DNA from: Sphingopyxis sp. H053
GTDB lineage: Bacteria; Pseudomonadota; Alphaproteobacteria; Sphingomonadales; Sphingomonadaceae
Reading direction: 5' to 3'
NCBI RefSeq assembly: GCF_001468225.1
Contig: NZ_LNRU01000015.1
Span: 39,343-103,342 of the forward strand
Length of the DNA: 64,000 nt
In this document: positions 36,132-44,819 of the stretch, piece by piece
Layout: each line of letters begins with the position of its first letter
Numbering within the stretch: position 1 is the stretch's first letter
The notes under the pieces: model-generated
What the model saw: the letters and a program-made list of their open reading frames with translations, nothing else
What the model was told of the DNA's origin: nothing
The model's database searches: none
Program-made: the position numbers and the translations under genes

Positions 36132-36515
36132 ATGGCACCGCCCCTGACAATCACGGTCAAACGCATCCACGAACCGGCCGGTCCCGGCGACGGGACGCGT
36201 TTCCTCGTCGACCGGCTGTGGCCGCGCGGCGTGTCGAAGGAGAAGGCGGCGCTCGCGGCGTGGCTCAAACCGCTGTCGCCGAGCGATGGCCTGCGCAAGC
36301 GTTTCCACGGCGAGACCGCCGATTCGGACGATGCATGGGATGCGTTCCGCCTCGACTATTTCGCCGAACTCGACGCGGGCGGTGAGGAGGTGAAGGCGGC
36401 GCTCTTCACGCTCGACGCCGCGGCGAAGGCCGGACCGGTGACCTTGCTTTATGCCGCGAAGAGCGAGCAGCGAAACAACGCCGTCGCGTTGCGTGAGTGG
36501 TTGGAACGGCGCTAG
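36132..36515 (+). CDS. DUF488 family protein
   Basis: 127 residues with the DUF488 pattern: ITVKRIHEP, FLVDRLWPRGVSKEKA, WLKPLSPSDGLRKRFHG and VTLLYAAKSEQRNNA. The function of the family is unknown. Its TAG stop overlaps the complementary stop of the convergent VIT gene within CTAG. Confidence 0.85.
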   Translation: MAPPLTITVKRIHEPAGPGDGTRFLVDRLWPRGVSKEKAALAAWLKPLSPSDGLRKRFHGETADSDDAWDAFRLDYFAELDAGGEEVKAALFTLDAAAKAGPVTLLYAAKSEQRNNAVALREWLERR

Positions 36516-37201
36516 CCCACCGTCGTCCCGAGCAGCGATCCGATCGCAATCGTCACCGCCATCGCCATCGCACCCCAGAAGGTGACGCGAACGACCGGAC
36601 GCAGCATTGGGGCATTGCCCGCCCAGGCGCCGAGTGCGCCGAGGATCGCGAGAAAGACCAATGACGCCGCCGATACGGTGAGCGGCAGCGTATCGCCCCG
36701 ATCGATCAGCACCGTTGCAAGCGGCAACGCCGCGCCGATCGCAAAACTCGCCGCGGAGGCAGCCGCCGCCTGCACCGGCCGCGCCGCCATCGCGTCGGTC
36801 ATCCCCAGTTCGTCGCGCAGATGCGTATCGAGCGCGTTATGTTCGGTCAGCTGCACCGCGACCTGCTCGGCGAGCGCGCGGTCGAGCCCGCGTTCCTGAT
36901 AGATTAAAGTCAGCTCCTCGAGCTCGAACTCGGGATCGGCGGCGAGATGGCGTTTCTCCAGCTCGACGTCGGACTTTTCGGCGTCGCCTTGCGAGCTCAC
37001 CGACACATATTCGCCCGCCGCCATCGACATCGCGCCGGCAACCAGCCCCGCGGTACCGGTGATGAGGATCGATGACTGCGACGCCCCCGCCGCCGCGACA
37101 CCCGCGATCAGGCTCGCGGTCGACACGATCCCGTCGTTGGCACCGAGGATCGCGGCGCGCAGCCAGCCGATCCGCGTGACGGCGTGGGTTTCCTCGTGCA
37201 T
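36512..37201 (-). CDS. VIT1/CCC1 family iron/manganese transporter
   Basis: 229 residues. The first helix carries the VIT signature ILGANDGIVSTASLIAGVAA. Residues 75-140 form a charged cytoplasmic domain (ELEKRHLAADPEFELEELTL), and three further helices end the protein. Relatives export Fe(II) or Mn(II) from the cytosol. The exact ion is not evident. Confidence 0.88.
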   Translation of the reverse strand: MHEETHAVTRIGWLRAAILGANDGIVSTASLIAGVAAAGASQSSILITGTAGLVAGAMSMAAGEYVSVSSQGDAEKSDVELEKRHLAADPEFELEELTLIYQERGLDRALAEQVAVQLTEHNALDTHLRDELGMTDAMAARPVQAAAASAASFAIGAALPLATVLIDRGDTLPLTVSAASLVFLAILGALGAWAGNAPMLRPVVRVTFWGAMAMAVTIAIGSLLGTTVG

Positions 37202-37210
37202 CGTAGCCCT

Positions 37211-38131
37211 TCAATATTGCAGTTGCAGCCCCGGCCGTGCCCAGCGCGTCTTCACAAGCCGTCCGGTGCCCGACAGGGTCAAATAAGCATCCTGCCGGTC
37301 GGAGCCCCCAAAGGCGATATTGGTCGTGAAGATATCGTCGGTCGCGACGAATTCGACCAGCTCGCCCGCCGGCGAAACGACGCTGATCCCGCACTCGCCG
37401 ATCGTCGCGACGCAGATATTGCCGTTCGCTTCCATCGCGAGGCTGTCGAAGAATTTATAGCCTGCGGGGCGATAGAGCGGGATGCCGGGGCCGCCGGGTC
37501 CTGCCGCGTCGTCGACCTTGCCCGGCGCCACGATGTTGAACTGGGTCAGGCGGCAGGTGTAGGTTTCGGCGGCGTAAAGCTTGCTGCCGTCGGGCGAGAT
37601 GCCGATGCCGTTGGGATTATAGCTCGGGAAGATCACTTCCTCGATAAAACTGCCGTCGGCCTTGGCATAGAAGATGCCGACGATGTCGTGGCAGCGCGCG
37701 GCATAATCGACCTTGCCATGATCGGTGAACCAGAAGCCGCCATGCGCGTCGAACATGATGTCGTTCGGGCCGCGCAAAACGACGCCATGATCGCCCGACT
37801 TGTACAGCACCTCGACTTCGCCCGTCTCGATATCGATGCGCTCGATCCGCCCGCCCGAATAATCGTCGGCGATCCCGTGCGGGGCGAGATAGCCGTTCGA
37901 TTCGACATAGTTGAAGCCGCCGTTGTTGCAGCAATAAAGCTTGCCGTCGGGGCCGATCGCGAGGCCGTTGGGGCCGCCGCCGGGGGTCGCGATGACCTCC
38001 TTTTTCCCGCCCGGCCAGCAGCGCGTGATGCGCTTCGCCTCGATCTCGACGACGATGACGCTGCCGTCGTCCATCACCACCGGCGCCTCGGGAAAGCGCA
38101 ATCCGTCGGCGATCAGTTCAAACTCGGCCAT
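37211..38131 (-). CDS. SMP-30/gluconolactonase family protein
   Basis: A 306-residue six-bladed propeller: LRFPEAPVVMDDGSVIVVEI, GGPNGLAIGPDGKLYCCNN, PNDIMFDAHGGFWFTDHG and NPNGIGISPDGSKLYAAET. ATG at 38131 has AAGGGAG at the right distance; another ATG two codons upstream is too close to it. Relatives hydrolyse sugar lactones using one bound divalent metal. Confidence 0.88.
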   Translation of the reverse strand: MAEFELIADGLRFPEAPVVMDDGSVIVVEIEAKRITRCWPGGKKEVIATPGGGPNGLAIGPDGKLYCCNNGGFNYVESNGYLAPHGIADDYSGGRIERIDIETGEVEVLYKSGDHGVVLRGPNDIMFDAHGGFWFTDHGKVDYAARCHDIVGIFYAKADGSFIEEVIFPSYNPNGIGISPDGSKLYAAETYTCRLTQFNIVAPGKVDDAAGPGGPGIPLYRPAGYKFFDSLAMEANGNICVATIGECGISVVSPAGELVEFVATDDIFTTNIAFGGSDRQDAYLTLSGTGRLVKTRWARPGLQLQY

Positions 38132-38177
38132 CCCCATCTCCCTTGCGTGTCCGCACTTGCTGTGCTTTGCGGCCATC

Positions 38178-38777
38178 ATGCCCGTTCGCACGCTCTTCGC
38201 CACCAATTTCTACGAGGCCGATATCGGCACGCCCGACCTGCTCGAAGAGCTGGAGGAAAGCAGCCGCCTGTTCGCCGAAGAAGATGGTGCCGGCCGGCGC
38301 TGGAGCCGCGACCACGGCTATAAGGGTTACACGAGCTACGCGAGCCTCGGCGACCTGCCCGAGCGCGATCCTGCCTTCTATGATCTGAAGAAGCTGCTCG
38401 ACAAGGAAGTGAAGGCGTTCGCCAAGGCGTGCCACTTCGACCTTGCGAAACCGCTCAAGCTCGACAGCCTGTGGGTCAATGTCCTCAAGTCCGGCGGCAC
38501 GCACAGCGGCCATATCCATCCGCACAGCATCGTATCGGGAACCTTCTACGTTGCCGTCCCCGCGGGATCGGGCGCGCTGAAACTCGAAGACCCGCGCCTC
38601 GCGATGTTGATGGCCGCACCCGGCCGCACCGACGATGCGCCCGAGCATCTGTTGCCCTTCATTTATGCCGAGCCCGCCGCGGGGCGCGTCTTCCTCTGGG
38701 AAAGCTGGCTCCGCCACGAAGTGATGCCGCATTCGGGCAAGGGCGAACGGATCAGCATCAGCTTTAACTATCGCTGA
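38178..38777 (+). CDS. Putative 2OG-Fe(II) oxygenase
   Basis: A 199-residue protein of the small putative 2OG-Fe(II) oxygenase family. The segment GGTHSGHIHPHSIVSGTFYV holds the likely iron ligands, and WESWLRHEVMPHSG supplies the distal histidine and basic residue. The substrate is unknown. It is divergent from the SMP-30 gene with a 46-base gap. Confidence 0.8.
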   Translation: MPVRTLFATNFYEADIGTPDLLEELEESSRLFAEEDGAGRRWSRDHGYKGYTSYASLGDLPERDPAFYDLKKLLDKEVKAFAKACHFDLAKPLKLDSLWVNVLKSGGTHSGHIHPHSIVSGTFYVAVPAGSGALKLEDPRLAMLMAAPGRTDDAPEHLLPFIYAEPAAGRVFLWESWLRHEVMPHSGKGERISISFNYR

Positions 38778-38814
38778 GCCGGTCCTATATGGGCGCCATC
38801 TGACCACCCCATTC

Positions 38815-38896
38815 CCGTTCGTGTCGAGCGAAGTCGAGACACCCATCGGCGTGGTGCGAGGTCGAGGGGCATCTCGATTTCGCTCGATGCGAACGG
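38815..38896. repeat. Second palindromic repeat family (CCGTTCGTGTCGAGCGAAG)
   Basis: CCGTTCGTGTCGAGCGAAGT on the left is mirrored imperfectly by TTTCGCTCGATGCGAACGG on the right. The type differs from the CGTCA family and occurs once here, between two same-strand genes. Confidence 0.75.
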
Positions 38897-38914
38897 TTCG
38901 GATAGGAATATAAT

Positions 38915-40348
38915 ATGACCGCGACCTACGACGCCGACCTCCAGCTCTTCATCAACGGCGCCTGGCGGAGCGGGGAGGGACGCGACGAGCGGCCGGTCTA
39001 TAACCCCGCGACCGCGGGCACGATTGCCGAGCTGCCGGTGGCGACGGCGGCCGACCTCGACGAGGCACTCGCCGCGGCGGACCGCGGCTGGCCCGTCTGG
39101 CGCGCCAAGACCCCCGACGAGCGCGCTGCGCTGATGCACAAGGCCGCTGGTATCATCCGCGAGCGCGTCGACCATATCGCGACCCTGCTCACGCTCGAAC
39201 AGGGCAAGCCGATCGCCGAGGCGCGCGGCGAGGTGCTGTCGGCGGCGGGGCTGTTCGACTATTTCGCCGAGCAGGGCAAACGCATTGAGGGCCGCGTGCT
39301 CCAGCGCCCGGCGGGGCAGCGCGCGATGGTCACCAAGCATCCGGTCGGGCCGGTCGCGGGCTTCAGCCCATGGAACTTCCCGGTCAATTTGATGGTCAAG
39401 AAGATCGCCCCCGCGCTCGCCGCGGGCTGCGTCGTGATCGCGAAAGCGCCCGAGGAAACCCCCGGCTGCACCAGCGCGATCATGCGCTGCATCGCCGATG
39501 CGGGCATCCCCGGCGACGTTGTGCAGCTCGTTTATGGCGACCCCGACATGATCAGTCGGCACCTGCTCGCCAGCCCGGTGATTCGCAAGGTCAGCTTCAC
39601 CGGCTCGACCGCGGTCGGCAAGCATCTGATGAAGCTTGCCGCCGACGGGGTGAAGCGGATCACGATGGAACTCGGCGGCCATGCCCCGGTGCTGATCTTC
39701 GACGATTGCGACCTCGAAGCCACGCTCGACAAGGTCGTGTGGCAAAAATTCCGCAACGCCGGGCAGGTGTGCATCTCGCCGACGCGCTTCTATGTCCAGC
39801 AGGGCATCTACGACGCGTTCGTGAAGGGCTTTGCCGAGCGGACGGCGAAGGTGAAGATCGGCAGCGGCCTCGACGCCGACACGCAGATGGGCCCGCTCGC
39901 CAACGCGCGCCGCATCCCCGCATTGGAAGCGCTGGTCGCCGATGCCAAGGCCAAGGGCGCGCGCGTCATCGCGGGCGGCGAGGCGACGGGGGGCGGCTAT
40001 TTCTTCCAGCCGACCGCGATCGCCGACGTGCCGGTTGAGGCCGATGCGATGAACCACGAACCCTTCGGCCCGATGGCGCTGATCCGGCCCTTCGGCACCG
40101 AGGATGAGGCGCTCGAACAGGCGAACCGGCTGCCCTACGGCCTCGCGGCGTTCGCGTTCACCGAAAATGGCCGCCGCATCAATCGCATCGTGGACACGAT
40201 CGAAAGCGGCATGGTCGGGGTGAACAGCTTTATGATCTCGACGCTCGACACGCCGTTCGGCGGGATCAAGGAATCGGGCTTCGGCAGCGAAAGCGGGCCC
40301 GAGGGGCTCGACGGCTATCTCGTTACCAAGGCGGTGCATATTTACTGA
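38915..40348 (+). CDS. Aldehyde dehydrogenase (succinate-semialdehyde dehydrogenase-like)
   Basis: A 477-residue NAD(P)-dependent dehydrogenase. Catalytic cysteine is in RNAGQVCISPTRFY and the general-base glutamate in TMELGGHAP. The substrate-binding and cofactor blocks GFSPWNFPVNL and SFTGSTAVGKHLM are present. Close resemblance to the GabD group suggests succinate semialdehyde, but this is not certain. Confidence 0.9.
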   Translation: MTATYDADLQLFINGAWRSGEGRDERPVYNPATAGTIAELPVATAADLDEALAAADRGWPVWRAKTPDERAALMHKAAGIIRERVDHIATLLTLEQGKPIAEARGEVLSAAGLFDYFAEQGKRIEGRVLQRPAGQRAMVTKHPVGPVAGFSPWNFPVNLMVKKIAPALAAGCVVIAKAPEETPGCTSAIMRCIADAGIPGDVVQLVYGDPDMISRHLLASPVIRKVSFTGSTAVGKHLMKLAADGVKRITMELGGHAPVLIFDDCDLEATLDKVVWQKFRNAGQVCISPTRFYVQQGIYDAFVKGFAERTAKVKIGSGLDADTQMGPLANARRIPALEALVADAKAKGARVIAGGEATGGGYFFQPTAIADVPVEADAMNHEPFGPMALIRPFGTEDEALEQANRLPYGLAAFAFTENGRRINRIVDTIESGMVGVNSFMISTLDTPFGGIKESGFGSESGPEGLDGYLVTKAVHIY

Positions 40349-40355
40349 GCTACCC

Positions 40356-40484
40356 AATCCTCCCTGTGGCGAAGCCATGGGGAGGGGGACCGCTCGCGAA
40401 GCGAGTGGTGGAGGGGCCGCGCCATAGCCCCTCCGTCAGCGCTTCGCGCTGCCACCTCCCCATCGCTTCGCGACAGGGAGGATT
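40356..40484. repeat. Third palindromic repeat family (AATCCTCCCTGT ends)
   Basis: AATCCTCCCTGT at the left is repeated inverted as ACAGGGAGGATT at the right. Inside are further hairpins: CCGCTCGCGAAGCGAGTGG and CAGCGCTTCGCGCTGCC. It fills the convergent gap between the aldehyde dehydrogenase and SDR genes. Confidence 0.8.
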
Positions 40485-40485
40485 T

Positions 40486-41247
40486 TCAATCCCGCTCCAG
40501 CGCCACGAAATCGCGCGCCATCGGCGCTAGGTGCGCGCCGCCGTCGACGAAGATCGTCTGTCCCGTCACCGCCTCCGCGCGCGCGAGATAGACGACCGCA
40601 TCGGCGATCTGCGCCGGCGTGGGCAGCGCGCCGAGCGGCATAAGCTTCGCCAGCCGCTCGACCTGCGCCGCCGAATAATCCTCGGTCGCCATCGTCAGCC
40701 CCGGTGCCACGGCATTGACCCGCGCGCGGTTCCCGAACGCGACCGCGAGCGTCGCCGTCGCCTGCCACAGCGCCGATTTCGACAGGCTGTACGCGACTTG
40801 GTCGGGCACTGGATGGAGAACGCGCTGATCGACGATATTGACGATCGCCGGGCGCTTGCCGTCGCTCGCCGCGACGAGCGCCTTCGCCAGCATCACCGGC
40901 GCATGATGATTGACCTGCATCATCTCGGCGAGCGCCGCAGCCGACAGGTCTGTCCACTCGCCTTCGGCAAACAGCGCCGCATTGTTGACGAGCAGGTCGG
41001 GCGCGCGGCCGAATTTCTCGATCACCGCGGGGATCAGCGTGTCGACCGCCGCCGGATCGGCGAGGTCGGCGGCGAAGCGGTGGCTGTGCGCGCCCGTCTC
41101 GGCCAGCGCTTCGGCCAGCACCGGGTCGGCCTCGCCCGGGCTGCGCTTGTGGATCGCCAGCGCATAGCCTTCGCGCGCCAGCCGCGCCGAAATCGTCGCG
41201 CCGACGCGGTGCAGCCCGCCCGTGACGAGAGCGAGCTTTTGCGTCAC
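40486..41247 (-). CDS. FolM/PTR1-type pteridine reductase (SDR)
   Basis: 253 residues. The nucleotide loop is TGGLHRVG, with arginine replacing the usual middle glycine (TGxxxRxG), the mark of pteridine reductases. The NNAA motif and YSLSK catalytic pair are present. It is coupled by ATGA to a dihydroneopterin aldolase gene, which supports a pterin substrate such as dihydromonapterin or dihydrofolate. Confidence 0.85.
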   Translation of the reverse strand: MTQKLALVTGGLHRVGATISARLAREGYALAIHKRSPGEADPVLAEALAETGAHSHRFAADLADPAAVDTLIPAVIEKFGRAPDLLVNNAALFAEGEWTDLSAAALAEMMQVNHHAPVMLAKALVAASDGKRPAIVNIVDQRVLHPVPDQVAYSLSKSALWQATATLAVAFGNRARVNAVAPGLTMATEDYSAAQVERLAKLMPLGALPTPAQIADAVVYLARAEAVTGQTIFVDGGAHLAPMARDFVALERD

Positions 41248-41627
41248 TTCCGAACCCCCAAACGACTTCGGCGCATCGTGATGCCGATCTCTTCGCCTTC
41301 CTCGGCGATCGCGAGCTTGACGATCTTGACCTCGACCTCGTGGACCTTGTCGTCCTGCAGGAACAAAGTGTCGATGATATGGTCGGCGACGCTTTCGATC
41401 AGCACGAAATGCACATCCTTGGGGATGCCCTCGGTCGCCGCGAATTTCAGGTGCATATAGTTTTTCGACGCGCTCAGCGGCGTCGTCGGATCATAATGGT
41501 CGGCCATTGCCAGCTTCGCGCGCACCGAGATGCGCAGCGGCTGCGGCAGATGGGTTTCTTCGGAATAAATGCCGGTCAGCACCTGGACGGTCAGCCCGTC
41601 CACTTCCAGCCACAAACTATCAGTCAC
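41244..41627 (-). CDS. folB: Dihydroneopterin aldolase FolB-like
   Basis: 127 residues. GTG at 41627 is preferred: AGGATG lies just upstream and VTDSLWLEVDGLTVQVLTGI begins the domain. FolB features include the glutamate-rich YSEETHLPQPLRISV and FVLIESVADHIIDTLF. It cleaves dihydroneopterin in folate or monapterin synthesis. Its stop overlaps the FolM-like start. Confidence 0.85.
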   Translation of the reverse strand: MTDSLWLEVDGLTVQVLTGIYSEETHLPQPLRISVRAKLAMADHYDPTTPLSASKNYMHLKFAATEGIPKDVHFVLIESVADHIIDTLFLQDDKVHEVEVKIVKLAIAEEGEEIGITMRRSRLGVRK

Positions 41628-41716
41628 ACGGTCATCCTGTCGAGCGGCGCGACATTCGGCTTTGCAATACCGACGCCGGACCCTAAAGCGCCGCCGCATT
41701 AGCGAAAGGGTACGCG

Positions 41717-42220
41717 TTGGTCGAGTTACTTCCATTGTCCGATATCGAGCCGCAGGCCGTCGAGGATCTCCTCGACGCCGCTTTCGGAACGGATCGCTTT
41801 GGACGAACCGCCTATCGCATCCGCGAAGGCGTGGATGCGGTGCCCGAACTCAGCTTTGCGCTGGTCGAGGACGGCGCGCTGGTCGGCACGATCCAGTGCT
41901 GGCCGGTCGCGCTCCGTGCGCCCGATGGCGGCGAAGCCCCGCTGGTGATGGTCGGTCCGGTCGCGATCCGCCCCGACGTTCAGCGCGGCGGCCATGGCCG
42001 CGCATTGATGGCGCAGATGCTCGATGCCGCAGAAACCCAGGCCGACGGCGCGCTGATGATGATTGGCGATCCCGAATATTATGGCCGCTTCTTCGGCTTT
42101 ACGGCCGATGCGACGGGCGAATGGGATTTGCCAGGACCGTTCGAGAAACGCCGCCTGCTCGCGCGGGCGGTGAACGGCCACAGCCTGCCGACGGGCGCGG
42201 GGATGATCGGACCGCGCTGA
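41717..42220 (+). CDS. GNAT family N-acetyltransferase
   Basis: 167 residues. The start is TTG at 41717, supported by AAAGGG six bases upstream. The acetyl-CoA site is VAIRPDVQRGGHGRALMAQM, then MMIGDPEYYGRFFGF, typical of the YhbS-like subgroup. Substrate unknown. Confidence 0.85.
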   Translation: MVELLPLSDIEPQAVEDLLDAAFGTDRFGRTAYRIREGVDAVPELSFALVEDGALVGTIQCWPVALRAPDGGEAPLVMVGPVAIRPDVQRGGHGRALMAQMLDAAETQADGALMMIGDPEYYGRFFGFTADATGEWDLPGPFEKRRLLARAVNGHSLPTGAGMIGPR

Positions 42221-42224
42221 TGTT

Positions 42225-42400
42225 CCTCCCCCTCGATGGGGGAGGCAGCGAGACTTGGCAGCTTGCTGCCTAGTCGCAGCGGTGGGGGTGCGCTCGGCCT
42301 GAAACGACGATGCAGGGTCGCGCCATCACCCCCATCCAACTCCGCCTAAATCCGCTGACGCGGATGAGGCTTCATATCCTTCCCCCATCAAGGGGGAAGG
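42225..42400. repeat. Fourth intergenic repeat region with several hairpins
   Basis: A composite of CCTCCCCCTCGATGGGGGAGG (42225-42245), ATCCGCTGACGCGGAT (42350-42365) and CTTCCCCCATCAAGGGGGAAG (42379-42399). The outer blocks GGTGGGGGTG and CACCCCCATC also pair. It resembles known sphingomonad intergenic repeat mosaics, but no second copy is in the window. Confidence 0.75.
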
Positions 42401-42445
42401 CAACCCCGGGGTTGCACCCGCCATCCTTCCCCCTATGTCGGAAAC

Positions 42446-43030
42446 ATGGTCACCCCCGCGCCGTCGCTTCCCAAGGAATTTTCGCAGCTTTCGCTGACCG
42501 AGGCGGCCGAACTGCTCGCGGCGCGCAAACTGCCGCCGGTCGAGCAATGGCATCCCGAACGCGCGGGCGACAGCTTCATGGAAATCCGCGCCGACGGCAG
42601 CTGGTATCACGAAGGCGGCCGCATCAATCGCCCCGCCATGGTCAAGCTCTTCTCGACGATCCTGCGCCGCGAAGCCGATGGCAGCCATGTCCTCGTCACC
42701 CCCGCCGAAAAGCTGTCGATCGTCGTTGAAGACACGCCCTTCCGAGCGGTCGAGATGAAAAGCGAAGGCGAGGGCGACGCGCGGAGGCTCGTGTTCCGCC
42801 TCGATACCGACGATCTCGTCATGGCCGATGCAGACCATCCGCTCAGCTTTGGCAGCGACGCCGACAACCCCGATCCGCGGCTGCATGTGCGCGGGGCGAT
42901 TGGTAACGGCCTCGATGCACGGATCGACCGCGCGCTCTATTATGAGATCGTCGAAATGGCGCTGGCTGCGGGCGAAGGGCCTCCTGCGATCTGGTCCAAC
43001 GGCGTACGCTTTCCGTTGGTCGACGGCTGA
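42446..43030 (+). CDS. DUF1285 family protein
   Basis: 194 residues typical of DUF1285: PVEQWHPERAGDSFMEIRAD, GSWYHEGGRINRPAMVKLFS, LVTPAEKLSIVVEDTPF. The function is unknown. It shares one base with the start of the downstream Nudix gene, and cca overlaps that in turn, making a three-gene operon. Confidence 0.88.
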   Translation: MVTPAPSLPKEFSQLSLTEAAELLAARKLPPVEQWHPERAGDSFMEIRADGSWYHEGGRINRPAMVKLFSTILRREADGSHVLVTPAEKLSIVVEDTPFRAVEMKSEGEGDARRLVFRLDTDDLVMADADHPLSFGSDADNPDPRLHVRGAIGNGLDARIDRALYYEIVEMALAAGEGPPAIWSNGVRFPLVDG

Positions 43031-43614
43031 TGCTCTCCGAAAAGCTGCGCGCCGCGCTCGATAATCTGCTCCCCGACGCCGGCGAGGACGAAGCCTATCT
43101 CGGCGCCCCGACCTTGCGCGATGCCGCGGTGCTCATCGCCTTCACCGACCGGCCCGATCCTGGCGTCATCCTGACCCAGCGGCCGCAATGGCTGCGCAGT
43201 CATGCGGGGCAGGTCGCCTTTCCGGGCGGCAAGATCGATCCGGGCGACCGCGATGCGGTCGACGCGGCGCTGCGCGAGGCCGAGGAGGAAATCGGCCTCA
43301 ACCGCCGCGACGTGATGGTCGCCGGCGTCACCGAACCCTATCGTTCGGGCAGCGGCTATATCATCACCCCGGTGCTCGGCGTCATCCCGCCCGACCTGCC
43401 GCTCGATCCCAATCCCGACGAAGTCGAGGACTGGTTCGAAGTGCCGCTCGATATCCTCTTCGATCCCGACAATTATGCGCGCCAGCATGCGAATTTTCAG
43501 GGGCACGACCGCCATTATTATGACATGGACTGGCAGGGGCGACGGATCTGGGGCGTGACGGCAGGTATCATCATCAATCTGGCGCGGCGGATGCCGGCGG
43601 GGTGGCACCGGTGA
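43030..43614 (+). CDS. Nudix hydrolase, CoA pyrophosphatase-like
   Basis: 194 residues. The Nudix box spans FPGGKIDPGDRDAVDAALRE followed by AEEEIGL, and the upstream LRSHAGQVAFPGG is the mark of the CoA-pyrophosphatase group. It likely hydrolyses CoA to phosphopantetheine and 3',5'-ADP with Mg2+ or Mn2+. Confidence 0.88.
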   Translation: MLSEKLRAALDNLLPDAGEDEAYLGAPTLRDAAVLIAFTDRPDPGVILTQRPQWLRSHAGQVAFPGGKIDPGDRDAVDAALREAEEEIGLNRRDVMVAGVTEPYRSGSGYIITPVLGVIPPDLPLDPNPDEVEDWFEVPLDILFDPDNYARQHANFQGHDRHYYDMDWQGRRIWGVTAGIIINLARRMPAGWHR

Positions 43615-44819
43615 CCGCGCTGCCCGCCGCCGAGTGGCGCGATCGGCCCGGATTGCGGCGCATCGTCGCCGCGCTGGCCGCCGATGGCGGCGCGGTGAAG
43701 ATCGTCGGCGGCGCGGTGCGCGATACGCTGCTCGGACTTGCGGTCACCGACATCGACCTCGCAACCCCGCTGCTGCCGCTGGAGGTAACGCGGCGGCTCG
43801 AGGCGGCCGATATCAAGGTCATTCCGACCGGCATCGCGCACGGCACCGTCACCGCGATCGCCAGTGGCGACCATCATGAAATCACGACATTGCGCCGCGA
43901 TGTGGAGACCGACGGACGCCGCGCGACGATCGCCTTCGCCGACGACTGGCGCGACGACGCCGCGCGGCGCGATTTCACGATCAACGCGCTCTATGCCGAC
44001 CCCGATACCGGCACGGTCGATGACTGGTTCGGCGGCCTTGCCGACCTGCAGGCGGGGCGCGTTGCGTTCATCGGCGACCCCGCGACGCGCATCGCCGAGG
44101 ATCATTTGCGCATCCTGCGCTTCTATCGCTTCGCCGCGCGTTTCGGGCGCGGCGACCTCGACGCCGTGAGCCACGCCGCCGTGGTGACCGCGCGCCAGTC
44201 GCTCAAAAGCCTGTCGCGTGAGCGCATTGCCGACGAACTGCTCAAGATCTTGTCGCTGCCCGATCCGCGCGCGATTGTCGGGCAAATGGCCGCCGACGGG
44301 ATTTTCGAGGTCTTGTTGCCCGAACGCGACGCCGGCTTCGCCGCCGCGTTCGACCGGCTGGTGGCCAATGAGGAAGCCGCGGGCGTGGCCGTCGCGCCTT
44401 TGCGCCGCCTATCGGCGCTGCTGCCCGCCGACGCCGCGATTGCCGAACAGGTCGCGAGCCGGCTTCGCCTGTCGACGCGCCAGCGCAAACATCTCGCCGC
44501 GCTCGGCGGACGCCGCGCCGATACCGTCAGGCCGGTCCGCCAGCTGGCGCATGCGATCGGGGTCGACGCCGCGCGCGACGTGCATCTGCTCGCGGACGAT
44601 GCGGCTTCGGCACGCACGGCGGTCGAAGCACTATCGGGCTGGACCGTCCCCGAAATGCCGCTCAAGGGCGGCGATATCGTCGCGCGCGGGATTGCCGTCG
44701 GCCCCGAGGTCGCGCGCATTCTGAAAGCGGTCGAGGCCGCGTGGGTGGCGGAGGATTTTCCTGATGCGGCGCGCGTCGCGCAGCTCGTCGATCAGAAGAT
44801 CGGCCGCACCAGGGACTGA
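43611..44819 (+). CDS. cca: CCA tRNA nucleotidyltransferase
   Basis: 402 residues. GTG at 43611 overlaps the Nudix stop; an in-frame GTG at 43602 is also possible. The polymerase-beta nucleotidyltransferase motifs are KIVGGAVRDTLLG, DIDLATPL, RRDFTINALYAD and EDHLRILRFYRFAARF. It adds or repairs the 3' CCA end of tRNA. Its last 28 bases overlap the end of the convergent GGDEF-EAL gene. Confidence 0.93.
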   Translation: MTALPAAEWRDRPGLRRIVAALAADGGAVKIVGGAVRDTLLGLAVTDIDLATPLLPLEVTRRLEAADIKVIPTGIAHGTVTAIASGDHHEITTLRRDVETDGRRATIAFADDWRDDAARRDFTINALYADPDTGTVDDWFGGLADLQAGRVAFIGDPATRIAEDHLRILRFYRFAARFGRGDLDAVSHAAVVTARQSLKSLSRERIADELLKILSLPDPRAIVGQMAADGIFEVLLPERDAGFAAAFDRLVANEEAAGVAVAPLRRLSALLPADAAIAEQVASRLRLSTRQRKHLAALGGRRADTVRPVRQLAHAIGVDAARDVHLLADDAASARTAVEALSGWTVPEMPLKGGDIVARGIAVGPEVARILKAVEAAWVAEDFPDAARVAQLVDQKIGRTRD

